A DNA stretch of 53,779 bases from an uncultured Collinsella sp. (GTDB lineage Bacteria; Actinomycetota; Coriobacteriia; Coriobacteriales; Coriobacteriaceae). The stretch spans positions 1 through 53,779 of the forward strand of contig URAD01000011.1 in assembly GCA_900545745.1 (NCBI GenBank). The letters are read 5' to 3'. The position numbers and the translations under genes were made by a program. Of the stretch, positions 1 through 7,902 are shown in pieces (the first letter of the stretch is position 1; every line of letters begins with the position of its first letter). The notes under the pieces were generated by a model. The model saw only the letters and a list, made by a program, of their open reading frames with translations, was not told the DNA's origin and made no database searches.

Positions 1-187
1 GGGCGGGAATTCCACTCTTCACAAGTCCTACACAATACATCGCTTCCTATATAAGTCATAGAAAGGCTGGTGCAGAAATACTGCACGTATCAGATGATGA
101 CCCTTCGGTTAAGAGATATATAAAGATCGGTCACCTGTAAGTGTTTATCTACCCGCGCTTTTAGCAATGTAGACCAGCGCTTTCGAT

Positions 188-225
188 AAAAAAAGAGGGA
201 GCGCCGCGCACAACGCGACACTCCC
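188..225 (-). terminator. Rho-independent terminator after rplT
   Basis: On the minus strand, 20 nt past the rplT stop, two 12-nt arms (225-214 and 208-197) pair fully with two G-U wobbles around a 5-nt loop. They are followed by a U-rich tail of seven T residues. It closes the infC-rpmI-rplT operon. Positions 1-187 are AT-rich and show no convincing gene. Confidence 0.85.
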
Positions 226-246
226 CTAGCGATTCAAGAGAACCTA

Positions 247-606
247 TTAGGCCTCGAGAGCCTTCTTGGCGATGGTAGCCAGCTCGTTGAAGGACTCGAT
301 GTCCTCGTAAGCCATCTGAGCCAGGACCTTGCGGTCGAGCTCGATGCCGGCAACCTTCAGGCCGTGCATGAACTGAGAGTAAGAGATGTCGTTCAGACGA
401 GCAGCAGCGTTGATACGAGTGATCCAGAGAGAACGGATCTCGCGCTTCTTGTTGCGGCGATCACGATACTGATACTGCAGGGAGTGCTGGACCTGCTCTT
501 TAGCATGCTTGTAAGTACGCGAAGCGGCACCGTAGTAACCCTTCGCACGGTGCATAACGGTACGGCGCTTCTTCTTGGCGGCAACAGCGCGCTTAATACG
601 TGCCAT
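247..606 (-). CDS. rplT: 50S ribosomal protein L20
   Basis: L20 binds 23S rRNA and is needed early in assembly of the large ribosomal subunit. The 119-residue product is the usual length for the family. It has the typical very basic N-terminus (MARIKRAVAAKKKRR) and the characteristic stretch with NDISYSQFMHGLK near residue 75. It is the last gene of infC-rpmI-rplT, 46 nt after rpmI, and a strong terminator follows. In many bacteria L20 represses this operon by binding the infC or rpmI leader. Whether that happens here cannot be read from the gene, but the folded infC leader at 1464-1580 would be the place for it. Confidence 0.98.
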   Translation of the reverse strand: MARIKRAVAAKKKRRTVMHRAKGYYGAASRTYKHAKEQVQHSLQYQYRDRRNKKREIRSLWITRINAAARLNDISYSQFMHGLKVAGIELDRKVLAQMAYEDIESFNELATIAKKALEA

Positions 607-652
607 GTTCTATCAACTCCTAGACGGTAAAACGAAAAACGGGAACGCGAAC

Positions 653-844
653 TTAGGCGAGACGCGACTTGATGACCTTGCGGTCGGCAGCGGCGATCTC
701 GGTCTCCTGACGGAAGCCACGCTTACGCTTGGTGGACTTCTTGCTCAGGATGTGGCTCTTGAAAGCCTTGGCGCGCATAAGCTTGCCGGTACCAGTCTTG
801 CGGAAACGCTTCTTGGTGCCGCTGTGGGACTTCATCTTAGGCAT
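653..844 (-). CDS. rpmI: 50S ribosomal protein L35
   Basis: L35 is a small basic protein of the large ribosomal subunit. The 63-residue product begins MPKMKSHSGTKKRF, the family signature, and is lysine/arginine-rich throughout. It lies 32 nt after infC and 46 nt before rplT on the same strand, the almost universal bacterial order. A purine-rich stretch (AAGGAG) precedes its ATG. Nothing unusual was seen. Confidence 0.98.
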   Translation of the reverse strand: MPKMKSHSGTKKRFRKTGTGKLMRAKAFKSHILSKKSTKRKRGFRQETEIAAADRKVIKSRLA

Positions 845-876
845 GAAATACTCCTTAATCGGTTACAGAACACTAG

Positions 877-1431
877 TTACTTGGTATCGCTTGCCGCTTT
901 ATCCTCATCGAAGGCGCCCTTAATCGGGGCGAGCAGCATAAGCATGTTACGGCCTTCCATCTTAGGCTTGGACTCGACCGTAGCGTAAGGCTTGAGATCC
1001 TCGGCGAGGCGCTCGAGAACGTTAAGGCCCTGCTCCGGGTGAGCCATCTCACGGCCGCGGAACATGATGGTGATCTTAACGCGTGCGCCCTTCTTGAGGA
1101 AACGCAGAACGTGGCCCTTCTTGGTCTCGTAGTCGCCAACGTCGATCTTGGGTCGGAACTTCATTTCCTTGACCTCGACCTTGGACTGGTTCTTACGAGC
1201 AGCCTTGGCCTTCATGGCCTGCTGGTACTTGAACTTACCGTAGTCCATGACCTTGCAGACCGGCGGCTCCGCGTTGGGAGCGATCTCGACCAGGTCGAGA
1301 CCCTGATCGTCGGCGACGCGCTGGGCATCGCGGATGGCGAACAGGCCGAGCTGAGAGCCATCGACGCCAATCAAACGGCACGAAGATGCAGTGATCTCGT
1401 CGTTGATGCGGGTGTCATCAGACTTAGCTAT
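877..1431 (-). CDS. infC: Translation initiation factor IF-3, probable AUA start
   Basis: IF-3 binds the 30S subunit, prevents premature 50S joining and proofreads the start codon. The sequence has the N-terminal domain (RINDEITASSCRLI, EIAPNAEPPVCKVMDYGKF) and the C-terminal domain (KEMKFRPKI, FLKKGARVKITIMFRGREM). The first in-frame ATG (1446) cannot be the start because it sits on the last base of the Shine-Dalgarno sequence GGAGGT (1444-1439). Seven bases after GGAGGT comes ATA (1431-1429), in frame, giving 184 residues. Many bacteria start infC on AUU or a similar rare codon so that IF-3, which rejects such starts, represses its own synthesis. The AUA start is inferred from spacing; the protein identity is secure. 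Confidence 0.93.
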   Translation of the reverse strand: MAKSDDTRINDEITASSCRLIGVDGSQLGLFAIRDAQRVADDQGLDLVEIAPNAEPPVCKVMDYGKFKYQQAMKAKAARKNQSKVEVKEMKFRPKIDVGDYETKKGHVLRFLKKGARVKITIMFRGREMAHPEQGLNVLERLAEDLKPYATVESKPKMEGRNMLMLLAPIKGAFDEDKAASDTK

Positions 1432-1463
1432 TTTCCCTACCTCCATTCATAAAAAAATAACCC

Positions 1464-1580
1464 GGCGCTTCTCAGCAACCAGGTCGTACACATAGACTTC
1501 CTCGATTTGAGGAAGGTAATCTAAGTTGTATGACCAGTCAGCTGCTCATTGGCGCCAAAAGGTGGGAACCCTCGGGTTCC
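1464..1580 (-). promoter_or_regulatory. Structured 5' leader of infC operon
   Basis: The region upstream of infC can fold on the minus strand into one long nested stem. Pairs are 1556-1552 with 1468-1464 (GGCGC/GCGCC), 1546-1541 with 1479-1474 (AGCAGC/GUUGCU), 1535-1527 with 1490-1482 (eight of nine) and an apical 7-bp hairpin 1515-1509/1503-1497. A separate GGAACC/GGUUCC hairpin lies at 1580-1565. The stem is followed by GGGTTATTTTTTT just before the infC ribosome binding site. This is compatible with an attenuator or an r-protein/IF-3 binding leader. The fold was worked out by hand and has not been tested for conservation. Confidence 0.5.
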
Positions 1581-1613
1581 TCTTTAGGGCATTGCGGGAA
1601 CAACGCCTTGCGA

Positions 1614-1642
1614 ATAATAACACGTACAGCGCGTTATCACAT
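1614..1642 (-). promoter_or_regulatory. Possible infC operon promoter
   Basis: On the minus strand a good -10 (TATTAT, 1619-1614) lies 17 bp after a weak -35 (ATGTGA, 1642-1637). It sits between the duplicated tRNA-Leu terminator and the infC leader, the right place for the operon promoter. The -35 matches consensus at only three positions. Confidence 0.35.
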
Positions 1643-1648
1643 TACGTA

Positions 1649-1716
1649 CACGAAAAAGGGGCCTTGACCCCCTTGAACGCTCGCTTGCATGTATGGTGCC
1701 CGAGGCGAGACTCGAA
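1649..1716 (-). repeat. Direct repeat copy A: tRNA-Leu 3' end plus terminator
   Basis: This 68-bp stretch is nearly identical to 1832-1900: one G shorter in the terminator and one G/A difference. It contains the last 23 nt of tRNA-Leu including CCA (1716-1694), the spacer and the terminator, but the rest of the tRNA is missing. The similarity breaks exactly inside the T-arm. It looks like the scar of a tRNA-targeting integration or of recombination between tandem tRNA genes. Confidence 0.9.
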
Positions 1717-1777
1717 GGGACTTCGCTTCGCGAAGCCCCGGGCTTCGGGCGCATGGCGCCCTCGCCACGCTCCGCTA

Positions 1778-1800
1778 CAAACAGGCCACAGGCCTGTTTG
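1778..1800. repeat. Perfect 10-bp inverted repeat
   Basis: Two perfect 10-nt arms (1778-1787 CAAACAGGCC and 1791-1800) enclose a 3-nt loop. It lies between the two copies of the tRNA-Leu 3' repeat. No T-run follows on either strand, so it is not an obvious terminator. Confidence 0.7.
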
Positions 1801-1831
1801 CTTAACGCTCCGCGCGCTCACGCGAGTTCGG

Positions 1832-1900
1832 CACGAAAAAGGGGGCCTTGACCCCCTTGAACGCTCACTTGCATGTATGGTGCCCGAGGCGAGACTCGAA
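1832..1900 (-). repeat. Direct repeat copy B: overlaps intact tRNA-Leu 3' end
   Basis: This is the partner of the repeat at 1649-1716. It covers the tRNA-Leu terminator, the spacer and the 3' end of the intact tRNA gene up to the T-arm. Confidence 0.9.
1836..1856 (-). terminator. Terminator of tRNA-Leu
   Basis: On the minus strand GGGGG (1856-1852) and CCCCC (1845-1841) pair around a 6-nt loop and are followed by TTTTT (1840-1836). It lies 21 nt after the CCA end of tRNA-Leu. A near copy follows the truncated tRNA end in the upstream repeat. Confidence 0.8.
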
Positions 1901-1964
1901 CTCGCACGTTGTTGCCAACGGTGGATTTTGAGTCCACTGCGTCTGCCAATTCCGCCACTCGGGC
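1878..1964 (-). tRNA. tRNA-Leu (anticodon CAA)
   Basis: This is an 87-nt class II tRNA reading UUG codons. The acceptor strands GCCCGAG and CTCGGGC pair fully, with discriminator A and an encoded CCA. The D-arm has the leucine-type GCGGAATTGGCAGACGC. The anticodon stem GTGGA/TCCAC holds loop CTCAAAA, giving anticodon CAA. There is a long variable arm (CGTTGGCAACAACG) and a normal T-arm with GTTCGAGTC. A terminator follows, and the last 23 nt are duplicated 184 bp downstream in transcription direction. Confidence 0.96.
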
Positions 1965-2003
1965 ACGCAATGCGTAAGTTAGTTTATCACAGCTTTCTAC
2001 CGA

Positions 2004-3437
2004 TTAGTCCGAAAATGGAACTTCGAGCATTTCGATGAGTTCGACCGTGCGGAGCATCTCGCGCCGACGGCATCCGCGACCGTCGACCGAAGCCTCACCC
2101 ATCTGGTTATCGTAAGGGTCCTCGCGCATGCCGTCGAAAGAGGGCTCAAACTCTGCCTGGAATCGATTGTTGGCCACCATACGCCACGGGTCGAGATTGC
2201 CAAAGTAGTGGCGGCGGCGCCACTCCTCCCCCATCCTGCGAGCAGAAGATCCAAATGACACGTCGGCGTTGAGCCAACCGGTCTGCGGCGTATAGAACTC
2301 TGCCCAGTCGTGCGACCCCACCGAATCGGGCGCAACGTACAGGCCGCTCTGCCAACGGGCAGGCACGCCCGCGATACGGCACATGGTGATAAACGTGAGC
2401 GCCATAACGCCGCAATCGCCGCGGAGCGAATGCGCGCAGTCATCGGCAATAGATCCCAAAAGCAAGTACGGCGGCTGATAGCGATAGTCGATATGCTGCG
2501 TCAGGTAATCATAGATAGCACGGGCGCGATCGAGCGGATCCTCGAGTCCGTCAACAACACCGGCCGTCAGCTGCTGCAGATACGGTGTGAATGCAATGTG
2601 CGGACGGTCCTCGGAAATATCCTCGGGCAGAGGCGCGTCCATACGCGGATGAACCGGAAGTGTGCCACCGTAGACATCACAATAAGCAGCATCGATGTGA
2701 TAACGATAGGTCACCGAGAATGAGCGTTCACTCGAAGAAGACCACGAGGCGGTACGTGCCGAAGCGTTCGCGGGAGCAACAGCACCCTCCGGCGTCATGT
2801 CGAGAATCTCGACCCGAGACTGCTGACGGCAGGCAGCCGCGACGGGAAGCCAAGCGCAAACGGTCTCCCCCTCTAGAGCGCCGGGGACAGACAAGGACGC
2901 CTGAAGCGTAATAACGCGAGTCAATCCGTTTTGCGACTCCATCTCCTTGAGCATCTCGTTGCGCAGTGCTATTCCGTCCGTAGAATCGGGACGCATGCCG
3001 GGGATCTCTTTGGGATATACGCGAAGCGAATCGAGGAAGTTGTCGAGAACGAACAGCTCGCCATCGATAAAGCGCCAGTCAATACGCTTACGGTCAATCA
3101 GATCGTCAAACTGCTCCTCGGTAAACTCAGGCCACTCCTCGCGAATCATCGCAATAGCTCGATCGCGCGACACCGAAAAATGAAGCGGCGTCTCAAGCAT
3201 GCGATACCGCTCGGCACGAACGCAGGCAGCAAGCGAGGGATCGGGATCTTGGGCAAGTAGGCGGTCGCAAGCCTCAATAGCCTGCGAAAGATACCCCGCG
3301 TCCTTTAAACGCAGAATCTCGGGTGGCAAGCCAACATCTAGAAAACGGAAGTCATCATTGCAAACATCAACAGAGCAACCAACAGGACCCTCGTCAATAA
3401 CCTTCCCATCCGAAGGCAGCACATTAATAACAGCCAT
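2004..3437 (-). CDS. Transglutaminase-like domain protein
   Basis: The C-terminal half carries a transglutaminase-like (papain-fold) domain with a probable Cys-His-Asp triad: Cys in RGDCGVMALTFITMCR, His in GSHDWAEFY and Asp in LNADVSFGS. Before it comes a beta-rich region typical of proteins that precede such domains. The first 160 residues include a TPR-like helical stretch (SQAIEACDRLLAQDPDP). There is no signal peptide or membrane segment, so it is probably cytoplasmic. The start is the ATG at 3437, six bases after GGAG; the frame is open further upstream through a long hairpin element but without a ribosome site. At 477 residues the substrate is unknown; such proteins are often proteases or peptidases rather than crosslinkers. 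Confidence 0.8.
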   Translation of the reverse strand: MAVINVLPSDGKVIDEGPVGCSVDVCNDDFRFLDVGLPPEILRLKDAGYLSQAIEACDRLLAQDPDPSLAACVRAERYRMLETPLHFSVSRDRAIAMIREEWPEFTEEQFDDLIDRKRIDWRFIDGELFVLDNFLDSLRVYPKEIPGMRPDSTDGIALRNEMLKEMESQNGLTRVITLQASLSVPGALEGETVCAWLPVAAACRQQSRVEILDMTPEGAVAPANASARTASWSSSSERSFSVTYRYHIDAAYCDVYGGTLPVHPRMDAPLPEDISEDRPHIAFTPYLQQLTAGVVDGLEDPLDRARAIYDYLTQHIDYRYQPPYLLLGSIADDCAHSLRGDCGVMALTFITMCRIAGVPARWQSGLYVAPDSVGSHDWAEFYTPQTGWLNADVSFGSSARRMGEEWRRRHYFGNLDPWRMVANNRFQAEFEPSFDGMREDPYDNQMGEASVDGRGCRRREMLRTVELIEMLEVPFSD

Positions 3438-3578
3438 ACCAAACTCCAAGTCATTAGAACTCTTGAAGTCCATTGTAGCGAGATAAAAAGAAAGCCCCAA
3501 TAAAGGAACCCTCAACACCGATAAACGGTACCTATAAAAAATGAATTCAGCCCAGTAACCCTGTGGCGAGTTAACGAA

Positions 3579-3671
3579 GGAGGCCCCGTTCACCCGAAGC
3601 TTTTCCCATTGCGCGACTTCTGGCAAAGCCAGGTGAGCGCAAGGGAAAAGCGTAGGGTGAACGGGGCCTCC
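3579..3671. repeat. 93-nt near-perfect long hairpin
   Basis: Perfect 17-nt outer arms (3579-3595 and 3655-3671) continue into further paired blocks, GCTTTTCCC with GGGAAAAGC and TTGCGC with GCGCAA, and a small apical hairpin. It lies just past the fba stop. It could act as the fba terminator but has no proper T-run. Its length and structure fit a REP/MITE-type repeat better. Confidence 0.75.
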
Positions 3672-3693
3672 GACGGGAAAGTTAAACCGCTAC

Positions 3694-4560
3694 TTACGCC
3701 TTGTTGACGGAGCCAAACTCCTCCATGAGCTCCTTGGTGCGGGCAACGATGTTGTCGCGACCAGGCTTGAGGAGCTTGCGGGGGTCAAAGCCCTTGCCCT
3801 GCTGATCCTTGCCAGCCTCGATGTACTCGCGAACGCCCTTGGCGAAGACGAGCTGCAGGTCGGTGTTGACGTTGATCTTGGAGATACCCAGGGAGATGGC
3901 CTTCTTGATCTGATCCTCGGGGATGCCGGTACCACCGTGCAGAACGAGGGGCAGGTCGCCGGTCTGAGCCTTGATCTCGCCCAGACGCTCGAAGGAAAGG
4001 CCAGCCCAGTCGGCGGGATACACGCCGTGGATGTTGCCGATACCGCAGGCGAGGAAGTCGACGCCCAGGTCAGCAATCTGCTTGCACTCAGCGGGGTCAG
4101 CGAGCTCGCCGTTGGAGGTCACGCCGTCCTCGGTGCCGCCGATGCCGCCGACCTCGGCCTCGATGGACATGCCCTTGGAGTGGGCAAGCTCAACGAGCTC
4201 CTTGGTGCGGTCGAGGTTAAGCTGGAAGGTCTCCTCGTGAGAGCCGTCATACATGATGGACGTGAAGCCGGCCTCGATGCACTTGAAGCAGTCCTCGTAA
4301 GAACCGTGATCGAGGTGAAGGGCGACGGGGACGGTAACGCCCGTGGCCTCGACGGCAGCCTTGACCATGTCGGCGCAGACCTTGAAACCGCCCATCCACT
4401 TAGCGGCACCAGCGGTGCACTGAAGGATCAGCGGAGACTTGGCCTCCTCGGCGGCCTGGAGAATAGCCAGGGTCCACTCGAGGTTGTTGGTGTTGAAGGC
4501 ACCGAGAGCGTACTTGCCGGCCTCGGCCTTCTTGAGCATGTCTGCTGCGTTGACGAGCAT
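3694..4560 (-). CDS. fba: Class II fructose-1,6-bisphosphate aldolase
   Basis: This glycolytic and gluconeogenic enzyme interconverts fructose-1,6-bisphosphate with dihydroxyacetone phosphate and glyceraldehyde-3-phosphate. It is a zinc-dependent TIM barrel. The 288-residue product shows the zinc/catalytic HLDHGS motif, the SIMYDGSH block, the phosphate-binding HGGTGIPEDQI and the NVNTDLQ motif typical of the class. The start ATG at 4560 is preceded by AGGAGG. The frame is open upstream but without a better start. It is monocistronic, with an extended -10 promoter about 40 bp upstream. A tagatose-bisphosphate aldolase role cannot be excluded from motifs alone, but the absence of sugar-operon neighbours favours FBP aldolase. 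Confidence 0.93.
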   Translation of the reverse strand: MLVNAADMLKKAEAGKYALGAFNTNNLEWTLAILQAAEEAKSPLILQCTAGAAKWMGGFKVCADMVKAAVEATGVTVPVALHLDHGSYEDCFKCIEAGFTSIMYDGSHEETFQLNLDRTKELVELAHSKGMSIEAEVGGIGGTEDGVTSNGELADPAECKQIADLGVDFLACGIGNIHGVYPADWAGLSFERLGEIKAQTGDLPLVLHGGTGIPEDQIKKAISLGISKINVNTDLQLVFAKGVREYIEAGKDQQGKGFDPRKLLKPGRDNIVARTKELMEEFGSVNKA

Positions 4561-4600
4561 AAAAGAAACCTCCTGTAAGGTTGCTCCGATAACGCCTGAG

Positions 4601-4609
4601 ATTTTACCA
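4601..4609 (-). promoter_or_regulatory. Extended -10 promoter element of fba
   Basis: The minus strand reads TGG-TAAAAT (4609-4601), an extended -10 with five of six consensus bases. The -35 region (TTTATG) is poor, as is common for extended -10 promoters. It is about 40 bp before the fba ATG. Confidence 0.4.
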
Positions 4610-4754
4610 CGACATACCCGAGCATAAACGTTCGTTTGTTCACGAATACCATCCGATTGGACAATTTTTGACCGTTTGCCCCACAGAATCGACCCACTGG
4701 GGAAAATAGCTTGACGATTGAGCGGTCTTCGTGGTTCGAAAGACGGCTTCGAGC

Positions 4755-5444
4755 CTACATCTGCATAAACGGATTCTGCATAAGTTCGCGCGCCATCGTG
4801 GTCGAATCGCCATGGCCCGTCAAGCAAACGGTATCGGGCGGAAGCGTCTTGGCAAGTTTGGAGAGCGAGCGCATAATCGCCGCCTCGTCACCGCCGGAAA
4901 GATCGGTACGACCGTGGCTGCCCGGGAAAAGTGTGTCGCCCACAAAGGCGATGTTCCCCTGCTCGGTCGCGGCGAACAGGACGATGCCGCCCGGCGTATG
5001 ACCCGGCGTCTCGATCACCTGCAGGCAGATATCGCCCAATTCAATCGTATCGCCCTCGGCAAGCAGCCGCGTCGGCTCGCCCGGATCGGGCGTCTCAATA
5101 CCCCACATGGCGCGCTGCTCCTCGATATTTGCGCGAGGCACCGTCACGTCCTTAGCGCACAACTCATATAGTGCGCTGTCGCCAACGACAGCTCGAACCC
5201 CGGCGACCCCGCCAACATGGTCGGCATGACCGTGCGTGCAGACAGAGCCGAGTACGCGAACCTCGGGATGCGCGGTGCGGATATGCTCCACAAGACGCTC
5301 GCCCTCCCACGCCGGATCGACGATTAAGCACTCGTCATTCGAAATCACGACGTAACTGTTGGTCTGAATCGGGCCGTTGACGAGTGCCTCAATCGAAGCT
5401 GCACCTCGGGGTGTCAGGTCCAAAGTCATATCGCCCATGCGCAT
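4755..5444 (-). CDS. MBL-fold metallohydrolase (glyoxalase II-like)
   Basis: This is a metallo-beta-lactamase-fold hydrolase of the small glyoxalase II-like group, probably binding two metal ions. Visible ligands are THGHADHVGG (HxHxDH), HTPGG, GDTLF with GRTDL, and the C-terminal TGHGDST. At 229 residues it lacks the C-terminal substrate-binding extension of true glyoxalase II, so a generic thioester or ester hydrolase role is safer. The ATG at 5444 follows GAAGGAGGG. It is the last gene of a recJ/helicase-relA-hydrolase group, 82 nt after relA. Confidence 0.88.
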   Translation of the reverse strand: MRMGDMTLDLTPRGAASIEALVNGPIQTNSYVVISNDECLIVDPAWEGERLVEHIRTAHPEVRVLGSVCTHGHADHVGGVAGVRAVVGDSALYELCAKDVTVPRANIEEQRAMWGIETPDPGEPTRLLAEGDTIELGDICLQVIETPGHTPGGIVLFAATEQGNIAFVGDTLFPGSHGRTDLSGGDEAAIMRSLSKLAKTLPPDTVCLTGHGDSTTMARELMQNPFMQM

Positions 5445-5526
5445 ACCCTCCTTCTAAAATACGTTCGAGGCACCAAACGATGCCTCGAACGTAACCAATA
5501 TCTATGATGCTGAGAGGCTCTCGCAC

Positions 5527-7887
5527 CTACACACGGCGCTTGAGCTGAGCTCCGCCTTCGCCGGGCATAAGACGGCGAGCGTCGTAGACCGAATCGACAC
5601 TGCTGATGGAAGCCAGCAGCGGATCCAGACCGCTCGCGTCCGAGATCTCGACCATAAAGCGCAGGGTTGCAATACCCTCGCGGTTGGTCGACGTGGCGGC
5701 AGAAAGGATATTGCCGCCCGCATCGCCAATGGCAATGGTGACATCCTTGAGCAGGCCCATGCGGTCCAGGCACTCGACCACGATCTCGACCTGGAAGAGG
5801 GTGTCGGCAGCGCCGTCCCACTCCACATCGATCATGCGCTCGGGATGTTCCATAAGACCCTTGACGTTGGGGCAGTTGGCGCGATGCACCGAAACGCCAC
5901 GACCGCGCGTGATGAAGCCGACGATGTCGTCGCCCGTCACGGGGTTGCAGCAATGAGCCAGACGGACCAGCAGGCCGCTGTTGCTCTCGCCCTTGACGAT
6001 AATGCCGTTACTAGCGCTCTTGCCGCGCTTTTGCGGCTTGCGGTTGGAGCCGCGAGCAGGCTGCTTCACGACCTCGGCGATAGCCTCGGCCTTGGTGAGC
6101 TGTTCCTCGGGCTTGGGGTCCAAGATTTGCTCGACCTTATTGCCCACAGCGCGCGGGGCAACCTTGCCGGCGCCGACGGCGGCAAACAGGTCCTCGAGCT
6201 GCTTGAAGTTAAACTGCTCCGCCACGGCGTTGAGTGCACGCGTCGAACGCGGCGTAGAAATGCCATAGCCACGCTTACGCAGGTCCTTGGCCAGCATATC
6301 GCGACCGGCGGCAGCGTCGTCGTCCTTGGTCGCAGCGGCAAAATAGCGGCGGATCTTTGACTTGGCGGAAGGTGTCTTAACGATCTTGAGCCAATCGCGC
6401 GACGGCTTGGAACTCTTGTTAGTCAGGATCTCGACACGGTCACCCGTCTTAATCTCGTGCGTGAGCGGAGCCACCGCACCGTTGATTTTGGCGCCGACGC
6501 AGTGGTTTCCCACCTCGGTGTGAACGGCATAGGCAAAGTCGAGCGGCGTGGAGCCGGCACGAAGCGCCATGACCTCGCCTTTGGGCGTGAAGACAAAGAT
6601 CTCCTGATCGAACAGATCGACCTTCAGCGAGTGCAGGTATTCCTTGGCATCGGTGATCTCGTCGGAAGCCGCCCAATCGAGCGAATGCTTGAGCCAGTTG
6701 ATCTGGTCGTCCAAACGTTGAGCGTCATTGGTCTTGGAAGCAGACGATCCGCCCGACTTCTTATATAACCAGTGGGCGGCAATGCCGTACTCGGCCTGCT
6801 CATGCATCTCGTAGGTTCGAATCTGAATCTCGAGCGGACGAGCCGTAGGGCCGATGACCGTCGTGTGGAGCGACTGGTAGTTATTGACCTTGGGCATGGC
6901 GATATAGTCTTTAAAGCGACCGGGCATGGGGTGCCACAGCGTATGCACCGCGCCGAGCGTGGAGTAGCAATCGCGCACCGAATGCGTGATGACGCGCAGT
7001 GCCACCAGGTCGTAGATCTCGGAGAATTCCTTGCCCTTGCGCTTCATCTTTTGGTAGATGGACCAATAGTGCTTGGAACGGCCGTTGATCTGGAAGTCCT
7101 CCAGGCCAATGCGGTTGAGTTCGTCGGTGAGTGTCTTGATGGTCTCGGCAAGGTAGCGCTCGCGGACCTCGCGCGACTCAGCCACCATGCGCGCGATGCG
7201 CTGGTAGGCATCGGGCTCCAGGTAGAAGAAGGACAGGTCCTCGAGCTCCCACTTAATAGAGCTCATGCCCAGGCGGTCAGCCAAGGGCGCGTACACGTCC
7301 ATGGTCTCGCGAGCCTTAAACAGGCGACGATCCTCGCGCAGGGCTGCCAGCGTTCGCATGTTGTGCAGACGGTCGGCAAGTTTAACGATGATGACGCGAA
7401 TGTCCTTGGACATGGCGAGGAACATCTTGCGCAGCGTGAGCGCTTGCTTCTCGTCCATGCTGTCGACTTCGATGTTGGTGAGCTTGGTCACGCCATCGAC
7501 GAGCTCGGCCACCGTATCGCCAAACAGGCCGGAAACATCGGTGAGCGAGGTCTCGGTGTCCTCGACGGTATCGTGCAACAGCGCGGCGCACACCACGTCA
7601 CAATCCATCTTGAGATCGGCCAAAATGATGGCAACCTCGACGGGATGGTTAATGTACATCTCACCCGAGCGGCGCTTTTGGTTACAGTGTTTCTCGGCGG
7701 CAAAGCAGTAGGCTTGCTCCACCTTGGAGAAGTCGTCCTCATTCATATATTTGAGGCACAAGCGCTCCAGCTTGTCGTAGCTGTCCGCCATAATCTCGGG
7801 CGGCAGCTCATCGGCATGCTTATAGTGCTCCATCTCCGAAAACGGCTGGAGGGTGGAATCATGGGCGGTACGGGCTGCGGCATCCAT
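5527..7887 (-). CDS. relA: Bifunctional (p)ppGpp synthetase/hydrolase (RSH)
   Basis: This long RelA/SpoT homologue makes and degrades the alarmone (p)ppGpp. The N-terminal hydrolase looks active: HDTVEDTE (H105, D106, E109, D110) and KLADRLHNMRTL (169-180). The synthetase also looks active, with GRFKDYIA, NYQSLHTT, EIQIRT and AEYGIAAHWLYK. A TGS domain (IFVFTPKGEVMAL onward) and a C-terminal ACT domain (about 700-780) follow. At 786 residues it is full length and is probably the cell's main RSH. Its start at 7887 follows AAGGGG. It lies 15 nt after the recJ-helicase gene. The recJ-relA order is familiar from Firmicutes. Confidence 0.95.
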   Translation of the reverse strand: MDAAARTAHDSTLQPFSEMEHYKHADELPPEIMADSYDKLERLCLKYMNEDDFSKVEQAYCFAAEKHCNQKRRSGEMYINHPVEVAIILADLKMDCDVVCAALLHDTVEDTETSLTDVSGLFGDTVAELVDGVTKLTNIEVDSMDEKQALTLRKMFLAMSKDIRVIIVKLADRLHNMRTLAALREDRRLFKARETMDVYAPLADRLGMSSIKWELEDLSFFYLEPDAYQRIARMVAESREVRERYLAETIKTLTDELNRIGLEDFQINGRSKHYWSIYQKMKRKGKEFSEIYDLVALRVITHSVRDCYSTLGAVHTLWHPMPGRFKDYIAMPKVNNYQSLHTTVIGPTARPLEIQIRTYEMHEQAEYGIAAHWLYKKSGGSSASKTNDAQRLDDQINWLKHSLDWAASDEITDAKEYLHSLKVDLFDQEIFVFTPKGEVMALRAGSTPLDFAYAVHTEVGNHCVGAKINGAVAPLTHEIKTGDRVEILTNKSSKPSRDWLKIVKTPSAKSKIRRYFAAATKDDDAAAGRDMLAKDLRKRGYGISTPRSTRALNAVAEQFNFKQLEDLFAAVGAGKVAPRAVGNKVEQILDPKPEEQLTKAEAIAEVVKQPARGSNRKPQKRGKSASNGIIVKGESNSGLLVRLAHCCNPVTGDDIVGFITRGRGVSVHRANCPNVKGLMEHPERMIDVEWDGAADTLFQVEIVVECLDRMGLLKDVTIAIGDAGGNILSAATSTNREGIATLRFMVEISDASGLDPLLASISSVDSVYDARRLMPGEGGAQLKRRV

Positions 7888-7902
7888 CGAGGTCCCCTTC
7901 CC

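Noticed and set aside
1424..1450. A possible 8-codon upstream reading frame (ATG at 1450) overlapping infC
   Set aside because: It has no ribosome site and arises because the ATG lies just before GGAGGT; the AUA start of infC explains the region better.
1526..2038. A 170-codon frame over the tRNA-Leu region
   Set aside because: It crosses the tRNA gene and both tRNA-end repeats and has no protein features.
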